NCBI RefSeq assembly: GCF_001751365.1
Contig: NZ_LJGT01000041.1
Span: 613,045-677,044, forward strand
Reading direction: 5' to 3'
From: Streptomyces abyssalis
GTDB taxonomy: Bacteria > Actinomycetota > Actinomycetes > Streptomycetales > Streptomycetaceae
DNA: 64,000 nucleotides
Every line of letters begins with the position of its first letter. Within the stretch, counting starts at the first letter, position 1. Both the position numbers and the translations under genes were made by a program. Below are positions 8,603-18,300 of this stretch, piece by piece. The notes beneath the pieces are model-generated. The model was not told the origin of the DNA, did no database searches, and saw nothing but the letters and a program-made list of their open reading frames with translations.

Positions 8603-9525
8603 GGGTGCTTCTGCTCGGTGCCGGCGGCCATCTCGGCCGCTTCGTCGCCGACCGCCTGCTGGCGGATCCCGCCGTACAGCTGACGGCCCTGGGCCGCAAC
8701 GACGACGCGGACGTCCGGTTCGACCTGTCATCGGGAAGTCCCGGCGCGCTCACGCGCTTCCTGGACGCGGTGCACCCCGGCGTCGTCATCAACTGCGCGG
8801 GCGCGACCCGCGGCAGCGCACGCGAACTGACCCGGCAGAACACGGTCTCCACCGCCACCGTCTGCGAGTCGCTGCGCCGCAGCGGCTGCGACGCGCGTCT
8901 GGTGCACCTCGGCTGCGCGGCGGAGTACGGGCCGTCCACCTCCGGTTCGTCCATCGGCGAGTCCGCCGTACCGCGCCCTGGCGGGCCGTACGGCGTGAGC
9001 AAGCTCGCGGCGACGGAGCTGGTGCTCGCATCCGGGCTGGACGCGGTGGTGCTGCGGGTCTTCTCGCCAGCAGGGCCCAGCACTCCGGCCGGTTCGCCGC
9101 TGGGGCGGCTGGCGGAAGGCATGCGGCGAGCGATGCAGCAGGGCGACAGCGAACTGAAGCTGAGCGGGCTCGGCGTGCAGCGGGACTTCGTGGACGTACG
9201 CGACGTCGCGCGCGCCGTGCACGCCGCGTCGCTCTCCGCGGCGCAGGGCGTCATCAACATCGGTACGGGCCGGGCCGTACGGCTGCGCGACGCCGCCGGC
9301 GTCCTCGCACGGGTGGCCGGATTCGGGGGTTCGCTGCACGAGCTGGAACCGGGCGGAGGCGTGGCGCCCTCGTCCGTCCCGTCCGCGTACCCCTATCCCG
9401 ACGGCTGCGGCAGCTGGCAGCAGGCGGACGTACGGACCGCACGCGACCGTCTGGGATGGCGGCCCCGCATCGGCCTCGAGGAGTCGCTGGCCGACATCTG
9501 GATGGAGGCCGCATGCCGCATCTGA
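8599..9525 (+). CDS. NAD(P)-dependent sugar epimerase/dehydratase (extended SDR)
   Basis: 308-residue nucleotide-sugar epimerase-type SDR, likely cytosolic. The Rossmann motif LLLGAGGHLGRF is at residues 4-15. The catalytic-type segment GPYGVSKLAATE (YxxxK) lies near residues 132-143, after an S-rich loop. NIGTGRAVRLRDAA near 223 is the usual second NAD-epimerase block. A GAGG ribosome-binding site is about 9 bases before the ATG. It sits between the membrane protein and the spherulin-4-like gene, with a 13-base overlap at its 3' end, so it belongs to the same operon. By context it could supply or modify the UDP-hexosamine used by the PelF-like enzyme. That assignment is inference; the substrate cannot be read from the sequence. 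Confidence 0.82.
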   Translation: MRVLLLGAGGHLGRFVADRLLADPAVQLTALGRNDDADVRFDLSSGSPGALTRFLDAVHPGVVINCAGATRGSARELTRQNTVSTATVCESLRRSGCDARLVHLGCAAEYGPSTSGSSIGESAVPRPGGPYGVSKLAATELVLASGLDAVVLRVFSPAGPSTPAGSPLGRLAEGMRRAMQQGDSELKLSGLGVQRDFVDVRDVARAVHAASLSAAQGVINIGTGRAVRLRDAAGVLARVAGFGGSLHELEPGGGVAPSSVPSAYPYPDGCGSWQQADVRTARDRLGWRPRIGLEESLADIWMEAACRI

Positions 9526-10394
9526 TGACTCCCGGCGGAACACTCCGCGCACCGGCCGGGCCGACGGGCCGCACCGGATTCGGCGTGCCCGGCTGGGCGC
9601 ACCCGATGCTCGCGCCCGTCGAATGGGCGGCGCTGACCCAGCCGGGGCTTCCACTGCACTGGGCCGTGCTGGACGTGGCCGGGGGCCCCGGCGCGCGGCC
9701 GGACCCGTACTGTCTGGCGGCGGCGGCCAGGCTGCGCGAGTCCGGCGTGACCGTTCTGGGCCATCTCGGAATGCGGGACGGCACGCGGTCGTTCGGCGAG
9801 CTGGTGTCGGACGCGCACCGCTTCCTGGACTGGTACAGCGTGGACGGCTTCTACCTCGCGCGTTGCCCGGCCGGGCGCGCACATCTCACGGAGACCGCGC
9901 GGACGGTGACGACTCTGCGCGCGCTCTGCGCACAGCAGCGCCGCTACCAGGACCGGCACACCGTGGGCCTGGTCGCTCCCGGCCCGCGTGGTGCCGGCCC
10001 GCGCGCCCCGGGTACGCGTGCGGGCGCGGACGCGGTGGTGGCACCGGCGGCCCGCCCGCGTGCGGCACTGGTCTTCGGCCACGGCACCCATCCGCATCCC
10101 GGATACGCGGACCTCGCCGACCAGTTGGTGACCTTCTCCGGCTGCTGGACGGACTACCGCTGGTCGCAGGCCGCCGAATGGACCGCCGACCATCCGCCGG
10201 AGCGCTTCTGCCACCTCGTGCACGGAGTTCCGCGCATGCACATCGACGAGGCGCTGCGCGTCGCCCGCTGGCAGGGCGCGGGCACCGTGTGGTTCACCGA
10301 CAGGACGGACAAGGAGGGCCAGAACCCCTGGGAGGCGCTGCCCGGCTACTGGGACGAGCTCGTCTCGCGCATCGGACCGGGTGTCTCGGAATGA
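9513..10394 (+). CDS. spherulation-specific family 4 (spherulin-4/GH135-like) protein
   Basis: 293 residues, (beta/alpha)8-type spherulin-4 fold inferred from the block order: GVPGWAHPMLAPVEW, then WAVLDVAGGPG, GVTVLGHLGMRDGTRSF, DWYSVDGFYLARC, FGHGTHPHPGYADLADQLVTF and MHIDEALRVARWQGAGTVWFTD. Members include GH135 enzymes such as Aspergillus Sph3 that cut galactosaminogalactan. As I remember the family, the segment after VDG normally reads FFDE with two catalytic acids. Here it is FYLAR (about residue 113), and the acid expected after the VTF strand is also absent. No signal peptide is visible. The start at 9513 overlaps the epimerase by 13 bases. It is probably a sugar-binding or non-hydrolytic relative acting with the upstream glycosyltransferase. 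Confidence 0.8.
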   Translation: MPHLMTPGGTLRAPAGPTGRTGFGVPGWAHPMLAPVEWAALTQPGLPLHWAVLDVAGGPGARPDPYCLAAAARLRESGVTVLGHLGMRDGTRSFGELVSDAHRFLDWYSVDGFYLARCPAGRAHLTETARTVTTLRALCAQQRRYQDRHTVGLVAPGPRGAGPRAPGTRAGADAVVAPAARPRAALVFGHGTHPHPGYADLADQLVTFSGCWTDYRWSQAAEWTADHPPERFCHLVHGVPRMHIDEALRVARWQGAGTVWFTDRTDKEGQNPWEALPGYWDELVSRIGPGVSE

Positions 10395-10413
10395 GACCGT
10401 GCGTGGCAGTGTT
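10388..10413 (+). promoter_or_regulatory. SigR-type promoter of moeZ
   Basis: GGAAT at 10388-10392 and GTT at 10411-10413 are separated by exactly 18 bases, the consensus for the redox sigma factor SigR. The site starts inside the last codons of the spherulin-4 gene and leads to a transcript start about 35-40 bases before the moeZ GTG. From memory, a moeB/moeZ-type gene is a known SigR target in S. coelicolor. Confidence 0.8.
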
Positions 10414-10455
10414 ACGGGAGAACAACCGTACGTTCCACCGACCAACGGAGTCCCC

Positions 10456-11634
10456 GTGTCGCTGCCACCCCTGGTCGAGCCGGCTGCCGAGCTCACCGTT
10501 GACGAGGTCCGCAGGTATTCGCGTCACCTGATCATCCCCGACGTCGGGATGGACGGGCAGAAGCGGCTGAAGAACGCCAAGGTGCTCTGCGTCGGCGCGG
10601 GCGGCCTCGGGTCGCCCGCCCTGATGTACCTTGCGGCCGCGGGCGTGGGCACCCTGGGAATCGTGGAGTTCGACGAGGTCGACGAGTCGAACCTGCAGCG
10701 CCAGATCATCCACAGTCAGTCGGACATCGGGCGTTCAAAGGCCGAGTCCGCCAAGGACACGGTGCAGGGGATCAACCCCCACACCACGGTCAACATCCAC
10801 GAGGAGCGCCTCGACTCCTCGAACGTGATGGACATCTTCGCCCCGTACGACCTGATCCTCGACGGTACGGACAACTTCGCCACCCGCTACCTGGTCAACG
10901 ACGCCTGCGTGCTGCTGAACAAGCCGTACGTCTGGGGCTCCATCTACCGCTTCGACGGCCAGGCCTCCGTCTTCTGGAGCGAGCACGGCCCCTGCTACCG
11001 CTGCCTGTACCCGGAGCCCCCGCCGCCCGGCATGGTGCCGAGCTGCGCCGAGGGCGGCGTGCTGGGTGTGCTGTGCGCGTCGGTCGGCTCCATCCAGGTC
11101 AACGAGGCGATCAAGGTGATCGCCGGCATCGGCGAGCCGCTGCTCGGCCGCCTGATGATCTACGACGCCCTGGAGATGAGCTACCGGCAGGTGAAGGTCC
11201 GCAAGGACCCGGACTGCGCGGTCTGCGGTGAGAACGCGACCGTGACCGAGCTCATCGACTACGAGGCGTTCTGCGGCGTCGTCTCCGACGAGGCGCAGGA
11301 GGCCGCGGCCGGCGCGACCATCACTCCCAAGCAGCTCAAGGAGTGGATGGACGACGGCGAGTCCCTCGAGGTCATCGACGTGCGCGAGCCGAACGAGTAC
11401 GAGATCGTCTCCATCCCCGGTGCGAAGCTCGTCCCGAAGAACGACTTCCTGATGGGGAACGCTCTCCAGGACCTGCCGCAGGACAAGAAGATCGTCTTGC
11501 ATTGCAAGACGGGTGTCCGGTCCGCGGAAGTCCTGGCCGTGCTGAAGGACGCGGGCTTCTCGGACGCCGTACACGTGGGCGGCGGAGTCATCGGCTGGGT
11601 CAACCAGATCGAGCCCGACAAGCCGGTGTACTAG
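10456..11634 (+). CDS. moeZ: adenylyltransferase/sulfurtransferase MoeZ
   Basis: 392-residue E1-like enzyme fused to a rhodanese domain. It adenylates and sulfurates the C-terminus of ubiquitin-like sulfur carriers (MoaD, ThiS or CysO type) for molybdopterin, thiamine or cysteine and thio-compound synthesis. The E1 part has CVGAGGLGSPALMYLAAAG (about 42-60), DEVDESNLQRQ with the R finger, DGTDNFATRY, and a CxxC zinc site (CYRCLY and later CAVCGE). The rhodanese domain (about 293-392) ends with the loop HCKTGVRSAEVL, Cys near residue 354. The GTG at 10456 matches the usual MSLPPLVEP start and has an ACGGAG upstream. A SigR promoter precedes it, so expression should rise under thiol stress. The neighbouring moaE at 36427 belongs to the same cofactor pathway. 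Confidence 0.95.
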   Translation: MSLPPLVEPAAELTVDEVRRYSRHLIIPDVGMDGQKRLKNAKVLCVGAGGLGSPALMYLAAAGVGTLGIVEFDEVDESNLQRQIIHSQSDIGRSKAESAKDTVQGINPHTTVNIHEERLDSSNVMDIFAPYDLILDGTDNFATRYLVNDACVLLNKPYVWGSIYRFDGQASVFWSEHGPCYRCLYPEPPPPGMVPSCAEGGVLGVLCASVGSIQVNEAIKVIAGIGEPLLGRLMIYDALEMSYRQVKVRKDPDCAVCGENATVTELIDYEAFCGVVSDEAQEAAAGATITPKQLKEWMDDGESLEVIDVREPNEYEIVSIPGAKLVPKNDFLMGNALQDLPQDKKIVLHCKTGVRSAEVLAVLKDAGFSDAVHVGGGVIGWVNQIEPDKPVY

Positions 11635-11712
11635 AGCCCTGGCCCGGGCGCAGCCCCGCCCGCAGTCACACACCCGTACCGCACTCCCGCACTCGACCGC
11701 GAAGCACCGCAC

Positions 11713-11754
11713 CGCTGCCGGCCCGGACGCACACGTCGCTCCGGGCCGGCAGCG
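11713..11754. terminator. bidirectional terminator between convergent genes
   Basis: A perfect 15-bp stem (11713-11727 with 11740-11754) with a 12-base loop lies between the moeZ stop and the stop of the minus-strand gene at 11773. It could serve both transcripts. Confidence 0.75.
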
Positions 11755-11772
11755 TGCGTACGCGCCCTCTCG

Positions 11773-14730
11773 TCAGATGGCGCCCTTCCGCGTGAGGTGC
11801 GAGAACGACAGCCAGCCGGGCCCCACCGGCAGCCACAGCGTCAGCAGCCGGAACAGCAGCACGGCGGGCGTCGCGATCTCCTTCGGCACCCCGAACGTGA
11901 TCAGACCCGCGATCAGCGCGGCCTCCACCGCACCGAGACCGCCCGGCGTCGGCGCCGCCGACCCCAGTGCGTTGCCCGCGAGGAAGACGACGGCGATGCT
12001 CGCGTAGCTCGCGTCGTAGCCGAAGGCCCGTACACAGGCGTCCAGGCACATCACGAACAGCAGCGTCATCAGCAGCATCCCGCCGATGCCCGTGACGAGC
12101 TTCCGCGGCCGCTGCACCACGTCGAGCATGCGGGGGACGACGCCCGCGAACAGCGAACGCAGCCTGGTCGAGACGAACCTGCGCAGCGCCGGGATCGCGG
12201 TGACGATCAGGACCAGCACCGCCGCCGCGAGCAGCCCCGCGATCACCGTCCTCGACGGTGAGAGGGTCGGGGTGTGCTCGGTGCCGGTGAGATAGCCGAA
12301 GACGAGCAGCAGCGTGATGTGGCTGCCCAGGCCGAAGAGCTGGGAGGCGCCGACGCTCGCCACGGCGAGCCCCGGACGTACGCCCGCGCGCTGCAGGAAG
12401 CGGGCGTTGAGGGCGACGCCGCCGACCGCCGCCGGTGCCACCAGCTTCACGAAGGAGCCCGCGACCTGGGCGACGACGGTACGCGGGAAGGGCACCTTCT
12501 CGGGTACGAAGCCCAGCAGCGCCATGGCGGCCGCGAAGTACGTACACGCCGAGAAGAGCGCCGCGCCGCCCACCCAGGCCCAGTTCACCTCACCGAAGAC
12601 CTGCCCGAACTGCACCTGCGTGAGCTGGGAGAGCAGGAAGTACGCGGCCAGCGCACCCGCGATGAACGTGACCAGCGTGCGCGGCTTGACCCGCTCCAGC
12701 CGGGCCGGCTCTATCGGCGCCTGCGGCCTGACCAGCAGCACCTGCTGGCGGATCTGCGCCAGCAGGTCCTCCTCCCGCGCCTCCTCCAGCGCGTCGTCGA
12801 TGGCCCGCTTCTCCGCGTTCTTCTCCGCGCGCAGCGACTTGCGGTCCGTCTTCTGCACGGCGCCGTGCGCCGTCCTCCCGCTCTCGTCGTGGTCCTTGGT
12901 GTCCTTCCTGGCACGTGAGGCCTCGATGACGGCGTCGCGTTCGCGCTGTGCGCGCTCCTTGGCGAGCCTGCGCAGCGTCGTGCGGGTACGGCGGCTGAGC
13001 GCGATGGGCTGCAGCAGCGGCAGGCTGTCGGCCACCGAGTCGGGCCCGAGTACGTCGACGGCGGCGGCGACCGCGCGCTCAGCGCCGACGCGCAGCCCGA
13101 ACGTCGTCAGCAGCTGGGCGATGTCCATGCGCAGGACGACGTCGCCGGCCGCGATCTCCCCCGCGCGCATGTCCGTCAGATAGACCGTTCCGGAGCTGTC
13201 CACCAGCAGTGCGTCGCCCACCAGGCGCCGGTGGGTGATGCGGCGCGACTGCAGCGCCTCGACCTGGCGCCAGGCCGCGCGCATAAGGGTGTCGGTGATC
13301 TCCTCGTCCGGGAGGGAGTCGAGGGTGCGGGCGTCGATGTGCTCGTAGACGAGCATCACCGCGTCCGGACCCAGCTCCGAGGTGGCGACCAGGCGCGGGG
13401 CGTTGGCTCCGGCCGCGATGGCGGCGTACGCGAGAAGCGCCTCCTGTTCGAGCGCCTGGCGCAGGGACTGCAGGCTGCGGTTCTGGATGATGCCGCGCAG
13501 GGTCAGACGGCGCCACACCCGGTAGAAGAAGCCGTGCGCCTGCTGTTCGCGGTCGACGACGGTCACGTCGATGGGCGGGCCGTTCTCCAGCGTGACGAGG
13601 TACCGGCGGCCGTGGTCGCCCGACTCGGTTCCCTCGAAGGCGTCCGCGTCCTCGACGCGCTTGGCGCTCACCGGGTTGAAGCCGACGCGCCGCAGCCCCG
13701 CGAGCAGCGTCTGACCGGTCGGGCGGACGTTCGGGGTGCCGACGGCGTACAGCGTGCCGTACGCCACGGACCAGCCGATCAGCACCGTGACGATGATCGA
13801 GAAGAGGGTCGAGTAGCCGGGGAAGAGGATCGCGAAGGCGTTCAGCAGAAGCACCGCCCACAGCAGCACCCGCCAGCGCGGCCTGCGCGCCATGCCGACT
13901 GCCGTCATGTAGGCGATGACGGGGGCGAGGTAGCTGTGCACCGGGGTGGTGAGGTCGGTGTCGGTGATCTGCTTGGTCAGGGCGTCCCGCACGGAGTCGG
14001 GCGCGGCCTGCGCCACCCACAGGTCGACGGCCAGCGAGGCACCGTGCGCGAGGACTGCCGCCAGGACCCCGTCGGCGATGCGCAGCCCGTCCCGCTTGAT
14101 CAGCCGCTCGATGGCGAACGCGACGGGGACGAGCAGGATGACGATGCTGGACGCGAGCCCGGTGACGCTGATCAGCAGGGGCGGAGCCTGCTGTGTGCCC
14201 TTGTCGATGTCCTGTTCGAGGCCTGCGGTGGTGCCGTGGGCGAAGTTGGCGATGATCAGTACGACGGTGATGGCCAGCAGACCGAGCCCCAGGCGGAGCA
14301 GGTCGGAGGGGCGGTGCACGCGGGCGGAGAGCAGCGGCTCGTCGCTCTCGACGGCGTCGGAGGGCCCGGCCCTCGACGAACCGGCAGAGCCGGCGGAACC
14401 GCCCGGACTGCCTGAGCCTCCCGAACTGACGGAACCGCCGGCGGCTTTGGCAGGTCTGGTGCCGCCGGTGCCGTCGGAACCCCCGGCTCCTCCGGGGGCG
14501 GGGGGCAGGTCCGAGGCTCTCCCGGGCTTCTCGCCGCCGTCCGCGTCCTCGCGTCCTGACCCGTCCGGACCCTGCCACTCTCGGGCGCCGTGCGGCTCGT
14601 GCCGCCCCGCCGGTCCGGGGCGTCCGTCCGCCCGGCCGCGGGCAGCACCGCGGGAGGTGCCGTCCGCCCCGTCGGCGGGCCGTTCACCTTGCCGCCGGCC
14701 GCCTGCCGGCCCGTCCTGGTCCCGTATCAC
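11773..14730 (-). CDS. large flippase-like membrane protein with kinase-like domain
   Basis: 985 residues from a GTG at 14730. Residues 1-145 are disordered and Gly, Ser, Pro rich. A first set of membrane helices (about 150-330) follows, then a cytosolic domain (about 345-600) resembling a degraded protein or ABC1-like kinase: HRRLVGDALLVD near residue 498 mimics the catalytic loop and YLTDMRAG the DFG region. A charged linker (about 605-680) rich in Arg, Lys and Glu comes next. The C-terminal 300 residues are an LPG-synthase-type (TIGR00374, flippase-like) transmembrane domain with GGVALNARFLQRAG and LGSAAPTPGGLGAVEAAL, the signature glycine-proline motif. The transmembrane part alone does not transfer lysine; in MprF such a domain flips lipids. 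A lipid or envelope role is therefore likely but unproven. Confidence 0.82.
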   Translation of the reverse strand: MIRDQDGPAGGRRQGERPADGADGTSRGAARGRADGRPGPAGRHEPHGAREWQGPDGSGREDADGGEKPGRASDLPPAPGGAGGSDGTGGTRPAKAAGGSVSSGGSGSPGGSAGSAGSSRAGPSDAVESDEPLLSARVHRPSDLLRLGLGLLAITVVLIIANFAHGTTAGLEQDIDKGTQQAPPLLISVTGLASSIVILLVPVAFAIERLIKRDGLRIADGVLAAVLAHGASLAVDLWVAQAAPDSVRDALTKQITDTDLTTPVHSYLAPVIAYMTAVGMARRPRWRVLLWAVLLLNAFAILFPGYSTLFSIIVTVLIGWSVAYGTLYAVGTPNVRPTGQTLLAGLRRVGFNPVSAKRVEDADAFEGTESGDHGRRYLVTLENGPPIDVTVVDREQQAHGFFYRVWRRLTLRGIIQNRSLQSLRQALEQEALLAYAAIAAGANAPRLVATSELGPDAVMLVYEHIDARTLDSLPDEEITDTLMRAAWRQVEALQSRRITHRRLVGDALLVDSSGTVYLTDMRAGEIAAGDVVLRMDIAQLLTTFGLRVGAERAVAAAVDVLGPDSVADSLPLLQPIALSRRTRTTLRRLAKERAQRERDAVIEASRARKDTKDHDESGRTAHGAVQKTDRKSLRAEKNAEKRAIDDALEEAREEDLLAQIRQQVLLVRPQAPIEPARLERVKPRTLVTFIAGALAAYFLLSQLTQVQFGQVFGEVNWAWVGGAALFSACTYFAAAMALLGFVPEKVPFPRTVVAQVAGSFVKLVAPAAVGGVALNARFLQRAGVRPGLAVASVGASQLFGLGSHITLLLVFGYLTGTEHTPTLSPSRTVIAGLLAAAVLVLIVTAIPALRRFVSTRLRSLFAGVVPRMLDVVQRPRKLVTGIGGMLLMTLLFVMCLDACVRAFGYDASYASIAVVFLAGNALGSAAPTPGGLGAVEAALIAGLITFGVPKEIATPAVLLFRLLTLWLPVGPGWLSFSHLTRKGAI

Positions 14731-14852
14731 TCGTCACCGCCCGCACGATGGTGGCACGAGGGGAAACGGGAAGTGACGTCCAGGGTGGCCTTGAATGCGT
14801 GCAGAGCCCTTCCGCGCGGCGGCTGTCGGTGGCGTGCGGCACCATTGCCCGC

Positions 14853-15200
14853 ATGCAAGCGAGCGAGCCGGGGCCGCCGGACCTGCCCGAGTACGCGGAA
14901 CGGGTCCTCGACGCAGCCGAGCACATCCCCGCCGGCCGTGTCATGACGTACGGGGACGTCGCAGAGTGGCTCGAAGAAGGCGGCCCCCGTCAAGTGGGCC
15001 GCGTCATGGCGCTGTACGGAGGTGCGGTGCCGTGGTGGCGCGTCGTACGGGCCGACGGAGTGCTGCTCGCGGGCCATGAACTGCGCGCGCTGGAGCACTA
15101 CAGGGCGGAGGGCACACCGCTGCGTGAGGCCGGCCGTGCGGCGGAGGGACACCTTCCGCGGATCGACGTGCGGAGGGCCAGGTGGGACGGACGGATGTGA
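14853..15200 (+). CDS. alkyltransferase-like protein (MGMT fold, no active-site Cys)
   Basis: 115-residue DNA-binding domain of the O6-alkylguanine-DNA alkyltransferase family. The blocks IPAGRVMTYGDVAEWL and PRQVGRVMAL (helix-turn-helix with the Arg finger region) are intact. The position of the reactive PCHR motif reads PWWR, so the acceptor cysteine is replaced by Trp as in alkyltransferase-like (ATL) proteins. These bind O6-alkylated guanine and hand it to nucleotide excision repair rather than repairing it directly. The ATG at 14853 is chosen because the fold begins right after it; a -10-like CACCAT seven bases upstream suggests a leaderless message. It lies next to adnAB, as its counterpart does in mycobacteria. 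Confidence 0.85.
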   Translation: MQASEPGPPDLPEYAERVLDAAEHIPAGRVMTYGDVAEWLEEGGPRQVGRVMALYGGAVPWWRVVRADGVLLAGHELRALEHYRAEGTPLREAGRAAEGHLPRIDVRRARWDGRM

Positions 15201-15373
15201 CCTCGCACTGCGGCGCGTACTGCGGCTGCTCACAGTTACCACCTTCCGCCATCTCCGCTTCCCGCTCGCAGCGGGCCACCCGTACGGAGTACACGAGCAC
15301 CGCGCTGCGGCCCGTGTGCCCGCTGGCGTAGCGTCTGCACCATTCAGCACAGACCCTCCCCGAGGCGATCCAC

Positions 15374-18300
15374 GTGAGCTCCTCTTTCCCGTCCGACGCG
15401 CACCGGCCGGGGTCCGGCAGCGGTCCGGGTCCCGGCTCCGCTCCGGCCGCCGGTCCGTACCGGCTGGTGCGCACGCGGCCGGTGCCCACGGATCCTCCTG
15501 CCTTGGACGCACAGCAACGCGAAGTGGTTGACCATTCCGGCGGACCGCTGCTGGTGCTGGCGGGCCCCGGCACGGGCAAGACCACGACGCTCACCGAGGC
15601 CGTAGCGGAGAGGGTAAGGGCGGGAGGCGATCCGGAGCGCATCCTCGTACTCACCTTCAGCCGCAAAGCCGCCGTTGAACTGCGCGACCGGATGGCCGCA
15701 CGCCTGACCGGCCTGGCCGAACGCACCTCGGCGCCGCAGGCGACGACCTTCCATTCGTACTGCTACGCACTCGTACGCGCGCACCAGGACGCCGAACTCT
15801 TCGCGGAGCCGCTGCGGCTGCTGTCGGGTCCCGAACAGGACCTCTACATCCGCGAACTGCTGGAGGGTCAGCTGGCCCTGGAGTCCGAGGGCCGCGGCCG
15901 CATCCCCTGGTCCGACGAGCTGAGGGCCTGCCTGACGACGCGCGGCTTCGCGGACGAGGTACGGGCGGTGCTCGCACGCAGCAGGGAACTGGGCCTCGGG
16001 CCGGACGAACTCGGCGACTTCGCGAAGCGCACCGGACGCCCCGACTGGTCGGCGGCATCGGGCTTCCTCGCCGAGTACCTGGACGTGCTCGACGCGCAGG
16101 GCGTGCTCGACTACGCGGAGCTGGTCCACCGTGCCGTGCTGCTCGCGGAGAGCCCCGACGTCGCCGGCGAGCTGCGCGCCCGCTACGACGCCGTCTACGT
16201 CGACGAGTACCAGGACACCGACCCCTCCCAGGTGCGGCTGCTGCGGGCACTGGCCGGGGGCGGCCGGGACCTCGTCGTCTTCGGCGACCCGGACCAGTCG
16301 ATCTACACCTTCCGCGGCGCGGACGTGAACGGCATCCTCGACTTCCCCGAGGTGTTCCGGCAGCGCTCCGGCGCGTCCGCACCCGTGCGCGTCCTGCGCG
16401 CGGGGCGGCGCAGCGGCGGTCGGCTGCTGGAGGCCACGCGCGAGATCACCCGCCGCATCCCGCTGACGCGGCTGCCCGCGGACGCCGTACGTGCGCACCG
16501 GGGGCTCGTCGCGCAGCGTCCCGGCGGACGGGTGGAGGCCTTCACCTGCCCGACCGCGGGTGCCGAACTCGACAACATCGCCGACCTGTTGCGCCGCGCG
16601 CATCTCGAAGAGGGCGTCCCCTGGGGCGAGATGGCGGTTCTGTTCCGGGCGGGCGCCCGTAGCATCCCGGCCGCGCGGCGCGCCCTGACCTCTGCGGGCG
16701 TTCCGCTCGACGTGGACGGCGCGGATGTGCCGCTGCGTCATGAACCGGCGGTGGCGCCGCTGCTGACGGCGCTGCGTGCGGTGGCCCGCGCGGCTTCCCA
16801 GGCGGACAGGGCTGCGGGCGGAGGCGCGGACTCCGCGGACTCCGCGGATTCGGGCACGGCTTCGCGTACCGATTCGGGCACGGCTTCGGGCACAGCTCCG
16901 GGCGGGCAGGACCGGGCCGGGGGTCCCGGGCGGGAGAGTGCCGCGGACCCGGAGGCCGACCCGGTTCCGGACCCGGACCCTGACGACGGCGACGGCAACG
17001 GCGACGGCTCCGCGCGTGACAGCGGCGGCAGCCCCGCGGCCGGCTGGCTGGACGGCGAGACCGCACTCACCCTCCTCGGCTCCCCGCTCGGCGGCATGGA
17101 CGCAGCCCACCTGCGACGGCTCGGCCGTGCCCTGCGCGAGGAGGAGCGCGCCTCAGGAGAGAGCGTGCCGCGTCCCTCCGGCGTGCTGCTCACCGAGGCG
17201 CTCGCCGAACCTGAGCGCCTGGTGGCGCACGACCCGGCGTACGCGCGCGGAGCCCAGCGCCTGGGTCTTCTGCTGCGCAAGGCACGGGAGCTGCTCGCGG
17301 GCGGCGGCAGCGCGGAAGAGGCACTGTGGCAACTGTGGGACGGCACGCCGTGGCCGCGCCGGCTGGAGCGCGCCGCCTTCCGCGGCGGGGCCGCGGGCCG
17401 CAACGCCGACCGCGATCTGGACGCCGTCTGCGCGCTGTTCGACGCCGCGGCCCGCGCGGAGGAGCGCAGCGGCGGCCGGGGCGCGCTCAACTTCCTGGAG
17501 GAGATCGACGCGCAGGACATCGTCGCGGACACGCTCACCCGCCGTGCCGTACGCCCCGACGCCGTACGGCTGATGACGGCCCACCGCTCGAAGGGGCTGG
17601 AGTGGCGCCTCGTCGTCGTCGCGGGCGTGCAGGAGGGGCTCTGGCCCGATCTGCGGCGCCGTGGCTCACTGCTGGAGGCGGACCGCATCGGCCGCGACGG
17701 ACTCGCGGAACCGCTGTCCCCCGGTGCGCTGCTGACGGAGGAGCGGAGGCTGTTCTACGTCGCGGCGACCCGGGCGAAGGAGCGGCTGGTCGTCACCGCG
17801 GTGCGCGCGCCGGCGGACGACGGCGACCAGCCGTCGAGGTTCCTGAGCGAACTGGGCGTCGAGCCCAGGACGGTCAACTCCCGCCCCCGGCGCCCGCTTT
17901 CGGTCGCCGCACTCGTCGCGGAACTGCGTGCCACGACCGTCGACCCGGCGGCCTCTCCGGGGCTGCGCGAGGCCGCGGCCGAGCGTCTCGGCCGGCTGGC
18001 GGGGCTGAGGGACGAAGAAGGGCACGCGCTCGTACCGGCGGCGCATCCGCACCGCTGGTGGGGGCTGCACGAACCGACGCGTTCCGGGACGCCGCTGCGC
18101 GACCCGGACCGGCCCGTCGTGCTGTCGGGCAGCGCGCTGGACCAACTGGCCAACTCCTGCGCCCTGCAGTGGTTCCTGTCGCGCGAGGTTAAGGCCGATG
18201 CCCCGGCCACGGCCGCGCAGGGCTTCGGGAACGTGCTGCACGTACTGGCCGACGAGGTCGCCTCCGGCAGCACGCCGGCCGATCTCGCCGTCCTGATGGA

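Noticed and set aside
9768..9793. A third exact GGAAT-N18-GTT inside the spherulin-4 gene
   Set aside because: It is inside a coding region about 660 bases from the next start and has no gene to drive; taken as chance occurrence, although an internal promoter cannot be excluded.
13231..14415. 394-codon plus-strand frame inside the flippase-like gene
   Set aside because: No motif; the minus-strand frame has membrane helices and family blocks.
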